From Branchiostoma floridae (lineage: Eukaryota > Chordata > Leptocardii > Amphioxiformes > Branchiostomatidae): 64,000 bases of DNA. Where the stretch lies: NCBI RefSeq assembly GCF_000003815.2, contig NC_049997.1, positions 9,447,060-9,511,059 on the forward strand, given 5' to 3'. Made by a program: the position numbers and the translations under genes. The notes beneath the pieces are model-generated. The model did not search any database and was not told the DNA's origin. It was given only the letters and a program-made list of their open reading frames with translations. This document shows positions 26,482 through 43,784 of this stretch, piece by piece (position 1 is the stretch's first letter; each line of letters starts with the position of its first letter).

Positions 26482-28272
26482 CAATCACATTCCGTCAGAA
26501 CCAGTCAGTATTGCTCTAAGGAAGGTGACAGGCGGTCACCGAAATGTCGTCGGTGATTGTACATAAATGTGGCTGTGAATAAAGAAACCCGTTATCCGTA
26601 ATCAGAAAATGTCTGTTAAAATCTTGCCTGCCATATGTGAGACCGTATCAAGTTGCTATGGGTCCATTTCATGTTGCTATGGACTAATGCACCTGAAACA
26701 AAGAAATATAATACACATCAATTCAATACATCAAAACTAGAACAAAAACAAGAGAGATAGCACAGATATTTGTGATGACTAGCTAACGATCATTTTGTCG
26801 TCACTGTTATTAATTACTTCCATAATGGCTACCACAAGAAGCAGGGAGGACGTTGTAACAGTAATTTCACATTGCAATTTTAGTTTTTTTTAAAGTGCAC
26901 ATCTCTACTGTCCCATGTTGCATAGACATGACACATTGTCCTGGAAGATACTGAAAACTGCCTCATACCTTCGTCAACACATGGTTACATTTACGACTGA
27001 CCAATTATTAATGTTTCGCATTAATTATGCAAATAATGTCTTCATTTGCATAAACTGTACCATAGCTTTTCTCCACCTAAATAACAGAGGTTTTCCAAAC
27101 TATTAAAATTAAATAACTCTATTCTAGCATTTACGTCATTTATCGTAAATTTGAACATGCATACCACTTGCGTATCAATTATGCAGATTGTGTCTTNNNN
27201 NNNNNNNNNNNNNNNNNNNNNNNNNNNNNNNNNNNNNNNNNNNNNNNNNNNNNNNNNNNNNNNNNNNNNNNNNNNNNNNNNNNNNNNNNNNNNNNNTATG
27301 GCTTTCCTTTCATTTGTCGACGCAAGGTTTGCAATCTGGTTCGTTCCCGGTGCTGTAACCCAGAGGACTGGATCCACTACACTGGTTACATGAAGGACCC
27401 TTTGTGTTTTATTCCACGTTGCAATTGAACTAATCAGCAAGTTAATTGGCATGTTTGTGAAAAAGACTGGTATAGATCATAAGTTAGGCATTTGGTATTC
27501 TGTACTGATCTAACATCTCTTAAGGCGATTGAAACGAGTTACGTATCATAAATTTACATCATTGATTATGCAAATACTGTCCTTATCTGCATAAAGTACT
27601 AGTATAACAGTCACAACCGAAGTTGTCCAAAATATTGTCCAAAGCTCCTCAGATGGACTCATCATGGCGAGGATTGAAATTATGTAAATTGATCTGCATG
27701 ATCTACTAGAATGTCTAATAAAGTACGTTCACCTCAAAATAAAATTTCCGTCTTTGAGCATCATGTAATTATGGCTTTTTATCAATTATGCAAATTGGGC
27801 CTCAGTTTATATGATTTATATCTATCCATATTCCTCTTTTTCTAATACACATATATGTCAGATTTTTGACAGTCCTATCCTTGAGTTCATTGGATTTATA
27901 ATTTCCCTGGTAATCATGCAAATGAGATATCGCACCTGAAGAAAAATAGTATCTCTTTACACGTCTAGAAGGTTCGCTACCTCATCCCTGCTTTCAACAA
28001 TTTTTGCATCTAAATATTTCTATCTACGTTTGAAACATGGCTAAGACATATCGCTAGATGGCGCTTTTGTCGTCACACAAGCAAACAAATCAAGGACCGG
28101 AACTCATTGTTCCATTTTCCAATATCAAACTTTCAAAGAGTGAGAACACACAAGACACGGGATATTCGCGATTGAATACACAGTACATGTACCAATCACA
28201 TTGCATGGTTACGATAAACTTGGCTTTTCGTTAAAAAAACGCAAAGACGAATTCTAGACAAAGTTTACTTGC
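26482..28272. other. AT-rich DNA with scattered ATTATGCAAAT repeats and an assembly gap
   Basis: No gene recognised. The word ATTATGCA(A/G)AT or a close variant recurs near 27023, 27179, 27574, 27786 and 27914, several times followed 10-20 bases later by TTTGCATAA or CTGCATAA. This indicates a diverged local repeat family that extends across the gap. Confidence 0.5.
27197..27296. other. Assembly gap (100 N)
   Basis: Exactly 100 N, probably a placeholder length. Open frames that run through it cannot be interpreted. Confidence 1.
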
Positions 28273-28539
28273 CTGGTACTTGGCATCTGCGTCACAAGGT
28301 TGAATCCAAAGTACTCCGACAGTTCTTCCAGGCTGCTCACCAAACTTTGCGCCGTCATTCTCGTCCAGGTTATTCCAGAAGCCCTTCTCTGCATTTTTTG
28401 TAGGGAAACTGTCCGCGAAAATGTAAGAAAACTGCAAGTTTTGCGTGCCAGAAGTATCAAAACGCAGGAGATGCTCACGGGCCACGCCACCGTGAGTATT
28501 GAAGAATGTAACACCTGGTGAACCTACAGCTGGTGTCAT
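28273..28539 (-). CDS. Candidate exon of an unrecognised minus-strand gene
   Basis: The minus-strand frame opens with ATG at 28539 and runs 89 codons to a strong non-canonical donor, CAG|GCAAGT (28273/28272), of the GC-AG intron class. If unspliced it ends 13 codons later at 28231. The translation is non-repetitive and globular-looking, with charged and aromatic residues mixed (for example GVTFFNTHGG, SYIFADSFP, FWNNLDENDG, GVLWIQPCD). I do not recognise the family. Inverted CCAAT boxes lie upstream at 28572-28576 and 28593-28597. A TATA-like word at 28555-28562 is too close to this ATG, so the exon could instead be internal: an acceptor CTGTAG sits about 10-15 bases into it. No following exon was found at lower coordinates, and the gap at 27197 may hide one. 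Confidence 0.35.
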
Positions 28540-28625
28540 CGCGGCGGAAAATTTGAATATAACGCAACGTGATTGGGCACGGGACGATCGCGATTGGCTA
28601 ATCCTTCTGTCATCACTTAAATACG
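28540..28625 (-). promoter_or_regulatory. Possible promoter with two CCAAT boxes
   Basis: On the minus strand, upstream of the exon candidate, there are CCAAT words at 28593-28597 and 28572-28576, a TATTTAA at 28617-28623 and several CpGs, against an AT-rich background. The order and spacing are not those of a textbook TATA promoter, so this is only suggestive. Confidence 0.3.
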
Positions 28626-28800
28626 TTTTACAAGCGCTGGCAAGTCTAACTTATTCAGTCAATCATTCAATGAACATGGTGGTTATTTCGGCTAAAAAAT
28701 TAAATTAAATATACACTCTTTTGATGTCATTCAACATCAAACCATCCGAGATTAGACTTCCAGCTCTTAATTCCTGTCGTGTCGCCAGGTTATTGAATTA

Positions 28801-28836
28801 TATTTCAGCCATACCATATATGGTATGGTGAAATAT
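28801..28836. repeat. 20-bp perfect palindrome within a longer hairpin
   Basis: CCATACCATATATGGTATGG (28809-28828) is self-complementary. With one bulged G the pairing extends outward through TATTTCA/TGAAATA. It lies in repeat-like DNA: the phrase GAATGACCTGAAATTTGG occurs nearby at about 28905 and 29064. It is probably the core of a small foldback repeat. Confidence 0.7.
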
Positions 28837-28904
28837 ATTGTATTCGTAATGTTTCTTTCTCCTGTCAAATCTTCAAATCGATTCATCTCCGTCGTTCCGG
28901 GACC

Positions 28905-29110
28905 GAATGACCTGAAATTTGGCACAAGGGTAGAGTTGGTCAATACTAAGGTGCTTTTTCTCATTTGTTTCATATCTGCCTCTAAAATGATTTTATTGAA
29001 GTTTAAAGGTCACGTTTTGACCAAAACGGTATATTTTGGCCCCCTGTACCCTTGAATTACAATGGAATGACCTGAAATTTGGTGTAGATAGGCATTATAT
29101 AGTTGGTAAA
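28905..29110. repeat. Diverged direct repeat, period about 160 bp
   Basis: GAATGACCTGAAATTTGG followed by a 'agttggt' block appears at about 28905 and again at about 29064. No coding content is evident. Confidence 0.6.
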
Positions 29111-31034
29111 ATGATCCAAGTAAAATTTTTGGCTTAAACCAATCTCAAATTGTTAATTTCTGCACTTTTCTGAGGGTAAATTGGTTTTCTTTCGGCCTTC
29201 TCCCGTGAACTCCCGTGACCCCAGAGCCCACACGTGCCAGGTGCCAGCGGTCTGGGGAGAGCGAGAGTTAATTACTTTATGGACGCCAGCCAATCAGCGA
29301 CGAGAAAGGCGAATGCTAGTTAATATTCATAAGCGGGGCCTTGCAATCCAGTATATACACAAACAGATGCATATTACAGCCTTACAGTGGCCACACAGTG
29401 GCCATATGTTACCCTGTGCCCGGTTTGAAATTGTAGTTTGCGAGGATTTGGAGTTCAGACAGGGTCATTTGAGCGGCAGCGGACGGTACGCGTGCATTGA
29501 ACGTTAGAATACAAGTCTGTGTTGATGAATTTACCAACATTTCGCATGGCACTATCAATCATTTTCGCCAGATTTGATTTTGGGGGTTAGTTGAGACAAT
29601 CGATAAAATGTTACTTGGCAGAAAACGCGGGAAAATTGGACAGTTTGCGTTTAGTTCTGACACGTAAGTTTGACAGTGGCGAGAATGCATGTATTTTTTC
29701 CCGAACAAATGTAGGTACTTCTAGTGTTGTTGTTCTTTTTTGACGTAAACTTTGTACATTCAAATTGTAAGTAACTTTAAACTGCCAGAGTTTGAGCCCA
29801 ATAAAAGACTCTTAGTACCAGAGTATCACCACTGAACTCCGAAAAGAAACCCCCGAACAAGGTAGAAACTCCTTTCCTCCAGGTCTCGCACGCTACGAGC
29901 AGGAAATTATAACACTCAGACAAGATTACGTCCGATGGCTGATTGCATACAAAGTAAAACAATTTAACAGTGGTATGCTGGGGCATATACTTAACAAAGA
30001 ATTTGAAGGAAAATTAAATATATAGATAAAGCCAAATCAAGTTAACTTGTTGGTCCTGAGATTTTTCAGAAAAGAAATGAAGCGACAGGGTGGTAAAATT
30101 CTTGGAAAAATTCGAGACGTCTCCGTTTATGTAATGGCTCATACAAAACAAGAAGAAGATTTTAGCTTGAAAAAAAACAACACTCCTACTACACAGTACC
30201 TGCACCTGCTTGACAATTATTAAAACGTATGCCCTACTTGATTAAAAAAAGTTCACTGCAATAATAAATGTACCTACATCACAAGGAGATTATGGCGGTA
30301 CTTAGACCTAGTTATCGAAGTGGAAATTGTTGAATGGCGTCATGTAATTTCATGATGAAAATATTCTGAATGGAAGATGCGCTTTTTTTCACTCTCGGAA
30401 AAATAGGAGCTGCCGCAATTCTAAAAACCAATCAGTTATGCATAGGCGCTCCTGTGGAATATTATATTCTTCCATATGGGCCCGGGGCATATTGGGCAAG
30501 CTCTGTTTTGACCTGGAATCAATTCACAATATTAGTTCTCTTTTGGGGATAACTTACGGTTAAAATATTGCATTTTTGCGCAGGGGTGACTTGGAACAGT
30601 CCAATGTTGCGTGGGAATGGGTATGGCTGAAATATGCTGTATTTGCACCCAAGCAAATGTCGGCCTTTCTAGTTAAACGTTGATCATTGTTTCAATGACG
30701 TCACGTTGAAAACATACTTCCTGAAAGCAGAATGAAAGCGGCTATTGTAAAATCTTGCAGTTGTATATACATGTAATCACGATGAATTAACTTCTCAATT
30801 TTTTTTATAATGAGCTTTGTTCTGAACCGGCTGCCTTGTTCACTGTGGCGTCATCGAAGTAATAAACAACGTCATGGTTCCATGTCAACATTTGATTCAA
30901 TTACCTGCAGCTGGCGGGTATCAAGAGTTGGGATCTTGGATGGGTTTTTATTTGGAGGGAGATGTCTACGTTCAATGAATGATACTCTTATTATTGACGA
31001 TTTTGGCGAAACATCACTAGTTCTGTAAATGCAG
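29111..31034. other. Intergenic DNA; one CpG-richer patch
   Basis: The patch at about 29200-29470 carries a CCAAT word (29290) and GTATATAC (about 29350), but I found no exon linked to it. The rest holds only short frames. Confidence 0.45.
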
Positions 31035-31112
31035 AAATGTTCGCGGTGGTTTTATGTTCGCGGTTTTTGTGGTGGCCACTTCACCGTGAAATTAAAACCA
31101 CCGCGAACATTT
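31035..31112. repeat. 20-bp perfect inverted repeat of the 'TTCGCGGTGG' family
   Basis: AAATGTTCGCGGTGGTTTTA (31035-31054) is the exact reverse complement of 31093-31112. Further related words (ACCGCGAAC, CCACCGCGAA) follow to about 31180. The motif set is shared with the termini of the larger element at 32671-34045, so this is probably a small deletion derivative of the same family. Confidence 0.75.
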
Positions 31113-31339
31113 TTCCATTTAATATAGTTTTTGACTACAGTCTTTGGCGCTACCGCGAACTTAAAACCACCGCGAAAGCTCAATTTTCCCGCTAACGTGA
31201 AACGTGAAATACTGACACAAAAGTGTCAAAAAGTGTCAAAAATTGGTAGTAAATCTGAGATTTCTTAGTTTTAGAATATTTCAAATTTTAGCGCAAATAA
31301 CTCCGTACACCGACCACGATACACAGCAAAATCTATGGT

Positions 31340-31402
31340 TTCTCTCTTTGTTTCTTTAGATTTGGGCCGAAGAGATCCAAATCTAAAGAAACAAAGAGAG
31401 AA
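31340..31402. repeat. 26-bp perfect hairpin
   Basis: The arm at 31340-31365 (with CTTTGTTTCTTTAGATTTGG at its inner end) pairs without mismatch with 31377-31402. The loop is 11 bases. This is long enough for a stable RNA or DNA hairpin. It lies some 190 bases upstream of the putative BTB gene first exon. No microRNA identity can be claimed. Confidence 0.85.
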
Positions 31403-31579
31403 TCCTTACCTAACGATCATTTTTAAGGCCTATACATTAATTTTTCCAGGCCTATCATGAATTAAAGCAACGAATAAGTTTGCAAAATCATTTTTCTGGA
31501 CTGGAGTTTCTGAAAAAGGTAGGGACACCCCCACCAAGGAATGGAATCTCCTGGCGTCCCATCATGCTTACCAACAACG

Positions 31580-31712
31580 ACACGACAAGATGGCGGACGT
31601 AATTTTCTGAATTTAGAGCAGTTTTCCTGTCAATAACTTCCATTTCCTGGGACAAATTCCACATGTATCTCCCAAACCATAACCTCTGAATCTTCCCAAG
31701 GAAATACTGAAG
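31580..31712 (+). promoter_or_regulatory. BTBD10: Probable promoter edge and untranslated first exon of the BTB gene
   Basis: AAGATGGCGGAC at 31588-31599 matches the YY1-type initiator motif found at many TATA-less animal promoters. A clean donor, CTGAAG|GTAAGT, follows at 31712/31713 and can join to the acceptor TTGCAG at 34639-34644. The ATG inside the motif (31590) opens a seven-codon frame ending at 31610, so this exon does not encode the BTB protein. The exact start of transcription is not determined. That this exon belongs to the BTB gene is inferred from orientation, distance and splice sites. Confidence 0.5.
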
Positions 31713-34644
31713 GTAAGTTGGCCAACATTTTGTGTATAAGATGTGTTTAGAAGGTAGTTTTGTTCTAGTTTAAATGGACATTCCGATGGCGATCGAAAAC
31801 CAGTGCGGAAATTTTGACACGATGATTTACGTCATCTTTGACCGTGAAAATTGTTGGATACATGACGGATATCGTCTGAAATGAAGCATCCGTTGTGTGT
31901 GCAAGTAACATGAGATAGTTCTGCGCCACTCGTTGTATCTTGTCGTGTGTAGCGGCAATAAAATCATGAGACAGCAGCGAGGACAACAAAACAAATTTTG
32001 GTGACGAAGTAAAAATTTCCTGCACGCCAGAGTTTTGGTCTCAGTTGATCACCGTGTCCTCATTTTTCATTGTCCTTGTAATATAATGATTGTATGTTAA
32101 AATTATGATCGTCATATACACGATCCAAAGAAAATCCTGTCGTTAATGAGCTTGGCTTCCTACTAGTGAATTTGATCAAACTTAAGAAGCGTTGCCAGAT
32201 TATTGCTGTTGTTGTCGTTGTTGCAAATTTGTTGTTGTTGTCACTTGCCCAACTGCGATAACTTCACTGTAAGTTGCACAACCTTTTTGATGATTTTGTT
32301 GTGCTGTGTAAGGAATTCTAAAACAAGTTTGTATTTGAAGATTTCAGATTTATTATACTTTCATCAATCTGCAACATGTATCTTTGGTATAGATTTTATG
32401 ATGTATTTTGAAGTTGTAAAGAGGGTTGTAAGGCTGCCATTAAAATACTTTGCACCTTTTGGACTTACTAGTAGTTGTTGTCTTTGCCATGTTTTTATTT
32501 CCATTATCTGATGAATTGTGTATGGATCTGATTGATACAAAAATCACCTTTGATTACCATATGTCATCTAATGCAGGAAAAACACCAAACCATTTTTTCC
32601 AGGTTGTGATATATTTTGATAGAATATATGAAATTAAAAGAAACAATGTTACTCTTAACTTATCATTCATTACTGTAATTCCTGTTTTATTAACGGTAAC
32701 TTTATGTTCACGGTTTTCACGGTGACGTCTGTGCCGCGAAGTTATCATTGCCGTTAAAAAATCATTCGTCTTTCGCCCCCCTCCCCCTTCTCCGCTACCA
32801 TCCAAGTACTTAGAACTAGTACTTACTAGTACGTTACGAATGTCTTATCCATTCACACAACACACTTTCAACACGCAACGATCGCCACAATAACAACTCA
32901 AACACAAATTCTCCTCAAGAAATAAAACATTTATTCTACAAGCACAAAATTGTGTCATTTCTTTTACTTATGTTCATGTTTACGTTACGATAACATAAAC
33001 CGCTATTTTGTTTACATCGCCGCTAGCAGGCAGCATGTGTACATTTACAAACTAAAAAACTACTACAGTGCTATTCAAGCAAGGAATTACTACAGGATCA
33101 TCACTGAAAGTACTAGTACTAGTACAAAAAATGACTCGTATATTTGTACAACTACAGCTAGCGATACATAAAAAAAATGTTACAAAATGGCGGTACCCAA
33201 GCCAAGCGTTAGACAAAGGAATTTTCAACAAAGTCGCGGAATTTCAGGTGATGAGTACAAATAAACCAGCGAATTTACTGAAATACCAGTATGTTGTAAA
33301 AATAAAAGTTGATTCAACACATATACGATACAGGGAGTCATTATTGTATAGAAATGTGCCACCGGCGACCGGAGGAAAAAGAAACATATCGGCTTTGTTT
33401 ACTAACAAAACTTACGTACACGCCGTGACATGGCTGCGATAACAATCTACTTAGTACATTATCATAGTTTAACTAGATTTCTACAAGTTAAAAACAGAAC
33501 AAAAAATAAAACTGAGTAGTACCGGTCTTTACAAATACAAGTAATGGCTATGGAATTACAGCAACTAAGATTCACAACAATAATAGCGGGGAAATTTTTA
33601 CGACTAGAAACGTGGCAAACAAAACTCCGCTTACATGCCGAAAAAAAGACGTTCGTTTCATAATTCTGAGTTGGAACTACTGTAAATATCGGAGAGATAA
33701 ACTCTTCACCTTCTTGTGTACAATTTGTGTACAATTTGTGTCCACAAATTACGCTGAAAGTTTAAAACTTAGCGCCGTCTTTCACGCCGAAAATATTTCA
33801 AAATGGCGCCCGCGTCGCTTGTGTTTGGCGTGGGTATCCCGTCAGCCTATGCGACAAATGTGATTGCGACATATCAGGGGTCATTGGCCCTGTTGCGTTC
33901 CGTGCGCTGTCATCAAATCACGGCCGAAACAGGCCGACTTTCTTTTGGTGAACCGCCGCCACCGCGAACATAGAGTGCCGTTAACACTTAATTTTTTCTC
34001 ACACCGCGAAATTTTGCTACCGTGAACATAAAGTGAATTACAGTATTTATTGTAATGAAATTATGTATGATTTTGATCTGATTGGATGATGCCTGTACAA
34101 ATGCAGTAGTATGCAGCACAACATCAAAATATATCTATGCATGTACCAACATTGTAGCAGAGTATGACAGCAAAAGTTGAACTACACCTGCTTTGATATG
34201 AATTTTATTTCATAATTTAGAACATAAAATTCTTATTAGTAGCATCAAGATTTGCTGTATGCTTTTGAATGCAAGAAGCAGCCATCAGGTTTTGATAATG
34301 ATATCAATACCTTTACAAATTGTCAACATGGCTGTCTCCAGACCAGAACCCATCTCTCCATCACGTGATGGAAACTTTCTAGTTGGCCATGTGGAGTTAG
34401 ACAAAAATTGCACTGCAGCTGTCCAAAATCTGAAACTTAATCACATGAAATTGATGGAATTGTGTTTTTGTAAGCTTTAATTAAAATGAATCAACAACAT
34501 GGGGTGAGCTCTCAGCCAACAATGAGTGGGACAAAAGCAGGAGACAGCTCTGTTATACATTGATACTTGCAAAGCCATGAAAGAAAGCCTTCGCCATTGC
34601 AGTATTACTGATGTCTTTGTGTTTTGTTTTCTCCCGCCTTGCAG
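31713..34644 (+). other. Putative first intron of the BTB gene
   Basis: If the 31580-31712 exon is real, this 2.9 kb is its intron. It contains the 1.4 kb inverted-repeat element at 32671-34045. No coding exon was seen in it. Confidence 0.45.
32671..34045. mobile_element. 1.4-kb non-autonomous DNA element with TACTGTAATTC termini
   Basis: The left end begins TACTGTAATTC and the right end (34035-34045) is its reverse complement. Further inward both ends carry ACTTTATGTTCACGG and then 'CGCGGTG'/'CCGCGAA' words, the left end with an extra insertion of about 18 bases. The interior of about 1.2 kb contains several frames up to 124 codons but no transposase motif I recognise. Smaller relatives appear at 31035-31180 and about 39120-39215. 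The family is unknown. Confidence 0.65.
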
Positions 34645-34702
34645 TGCATGGCCACAGCGCTCTAACCCCAGCCGCTAATCGTGCCCCGCCCCTGCGCTTG
34701 GG
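34645..34702 (+). other. BTBD10: 5' UTR segment in the first coding exon, with a uORF
   Basis: This stretch follows the acceptor CTTGCAG. It contains an upstream ATG (34648) with G at +4, encoding only five residues before TAA (34663-34665). A stop (34676-34678) lies in frame with the main ATG, which fixes the main start at 34703. Confidence 0.6.
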
Positions 34703-41088
<6,386 letters not shown>

Positions 41089-43235
41089 TCTAAAACTGTG
41101 GACACTTTTGTTTAGAAAGACAATGGGAATTTGGAACATCTAATTAACCATACTGGATACTACTATTACTACTACAAGAAGGAAGTACAGAAGTACAGTA
41201 CAGTACAGGCCACAAAATATGCATCAAGCTTTGCAAGACGTCCCCCAATTTTCTGCAGAAAGTCTGTCAATCTTCCACAGGGCTTGTAGACAGTTTGACA
41301 GTGGATCAATTTGACTGTACAACCAACAAGTTGAGATGTATGGAAAGTAGATGTTCCAGATTCTTAGTGTCTAAAAGTAATTAAGACATATCTAATCTTG
41401 AAAGTTGCCTTGGAAAATATGCCACCTATAGTTGAGTGAGTGAATTTTCACACTAACTTTCTCACTGGGCAAAAAGACAATGAAAAAGAAAATGACAGAA
41501 CGCCATTGTCTGATGCCTAAGTGTTGACGACTGCTTTCTTGTTTCTCAGTGCAGCCTTTTGTCTTGCCTTTGAGTTTGACAATATTTATCCTGACAGTCA
41601 CACTGCAAGTAGGTTTTTGTCGCAATTTCTCTGGCTGAGTAATATATAGCAGTAACAAGACAATTAACCAGACTGAACTATTGCAAGTCTACTGGAATGC
41701 AAAGGACAATGCAAAGGGCATTTGAATAAAACTGTTTTTGTAAGTGGAAATGATAATGTTAGCAATATGTGAACAAATTATCTGCATTCATAATCATTCA
41801 TACTAAATTATGTTGATAGCGTCGTATTTGTTTCAAAATACAAGCACAGCTATGTTGAGTTAGGATTTGACTGTGTTGTATCATAATATGTGATGTTTCC
41901 TTTTAATTTAAAGTTGATTTGTGGTTTATCTTAAAGATACATTGTATCAGTATAAAGAAGAGTTGACTCATTCCTTAACTACACTGACATCTTTAGCACT
42001 GCAGTCGTCCCTCAGTAAGACATCTGGGGTCTCATTGTTACTGTTTAGAGCTGTTATTCAGTCTGGCACACAATACATAGTATCTGTGTTTTGTGAATGT
42101 ATTTTCATAGTTTTCTTTTAGAGTCATGCAAAAATAGTCTCATTTTGTGACATAGTTAAGACTCAAACGTTACTCCTTGGTTCTGACATTTCATTGGTCA
42201 GATGTTTCAGACAACATCTAGTGTTTTTTTGTCAGTGACACTGATGAAAGATAGTTGATGCTGTATGAAATGTCTGACCATTTCTAAAATCATATCCAGT
42301 TGCTTGAGTAACTGCCTTTTGGCATATCTTATTACCTGGATGTCTAACCTACATCAACATGGTTCGGTACAACTTTCAACTACTTGACTAGTAAGCCCTA
42401 GCCCAACTCATTATGAATTGTTGCTCTGTAAAGCAAGAGTTTTATGTGGACAGTTTTTGTCACAAGAGGTTGTAAGTTATACTTGTTGTAACTTTCACAA
42501 TGATGTCGGCAAAGATTTCGTCTGTATATCATTGAGACATTTTTACCAACTTTGTGAACAAAATCCTTAACATGCAATAATATGTTAACTATGGCATGAA
42601 GATACTGAAAAGCCAACACATCTTTTCAAGGCTTGTCAGGATATTTAATAGGATTGTACCTTGTTGATATTTAATAGGTTCCCTATGGGCTATTGTACAA
42701 TTTGTTACTTTTGTAAAAAAAAATAACATAACTGCAAATACATAAACAGTAAAACCCAGCTTAGCCAATGCTCTTGCTAGAAATATGTGTCTGTACATGT
42801 ACGTATGCAATGCATATGCAAAAACAATACCAATATTTCGTAAAAATAGCACATACATTTTCTTTGCTAGCAAGATTTGGGAACTGATGCTAATAGCCAA
42901 CACAGATTTATAGAACCATGCCCTTGTCAGAAATGTGGCATAATTTTGATAATCTTTTGAGTTTCAAGCATATTAACCTTAGCATTGGAATGCGCAGTAG
43001 ATTGGAAACTGTACGGAGTCCTTGCAAGTTTAAGGTTATTTATTGTAGAGAAACTACTGAACTTGCGTTCTGTAAGACTTGCAGATTTCTATCTAGTATT
43101 ATGTTAAAAGGTTATAATGCAGCACCAAATGTGAGGAATTTTTGTTTCACTTTGGTTCCTGTATGTAAAAGGGCTGTTTCTGAGAACCAAAGCCCTGTGC
43201 GTTGTCTAATAAATTGTATCTGCTTTGTTATACAC
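41089..43235 (+). other. BTBD10: BTB gene 3' UTR
   Basis: A 2.1 kb AT-rich tract without coding exons. AATAAA occurs at 41725-41730 and at 43209-43214. The second is followed by a GT-rich stretch (TTGTTTGTTTGTG), the better cleavage signal. Alternative use of the first would give a 0.65 kb UTR. Confidence 0.6.
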
Positions 43236-43260
43236 GTAGATATTGTTTGTTTGTGATTTA
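43209..43260 (+). terminator. Poly(A) signal of the BTB gene
   Basis: AATAAA at 43209-43214 with a GT-rich downstream element about 30 bases on. It lies about 330 bases before the next promoter. Confidence 0.55.
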
Positions 43261-43559
43261 TTTATTCAGTTGATTTGACTGCAGTAAGCATATTGGGAAT
43301 GTGAAAAAACATTGTTTTGGATGAATAAGCACCAGCAAGGGCTGTAAAGTCAAAACAAACTGTTGGTGTTTTCCTTCCTAATAGTGGTTGCAACTTGAAT
43401 CTGAATTATTCGCAAACGAATAGCTAGTTTTGTGGTTGAACACACAGTAGTGGATCATTTTCAAAAGTAAAGACTAACGCTTTAGACAATATTAGATACA
43501 ATCTGTAAAGTTATGACTCAAAGACAGATAATATCGCCCTCTGTCGATTAATTTACGAA

Positions 43560-43784
43560 CTACAGACTTTGGCACGTCATCTGTGCATGTGACGATCACG
43601 CGGCGTACTCGACTGTGATTGGTGGATAGGGTCCGCGCCCCCAACGCTGATTGGCTGCTTGTTTTTGTTCTCAATGCTGATTGGTTTACGTAAACTGTAT
43701 GTTGGGGTAATGTGTCCTGCTTGGCTCACACTTATGTCAATAGCGAAGGGGAAGGAGAGTAGAAAAGGGGCGGCTTCGTTTCAG
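43560..43784 (+). promoter_or_regulatory. SLC25A22: CCAAT-box promoter and untranslated exon upstream of the carrier gene
   Basis: Three inverted CCAAT boxes (ATTGG at 43618-43622, 43650-43654 and 43680-43684) are spaced about 30 bases apart. That spacing is typical of cooperating NF-Y sites. A GC box (GGGGCGG, about 43767) and a donor TTTCAG|GTAAAG at 43784/43785 follow. The region is CpG-richer than its surroundings. It should start a plus-strand transcript with an untranslated first exon that splices to 52450. Assignment to the carrier gene rests on position and orientation. Confidence 0.55.

Noticed and set aside
27042-27452. 136-codon frame and plus-strand frames across the N gap
   Set aside because: They exist only by translating N. 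The Cys-rich plus-strand remnant (27297-27426) is too short to classify.
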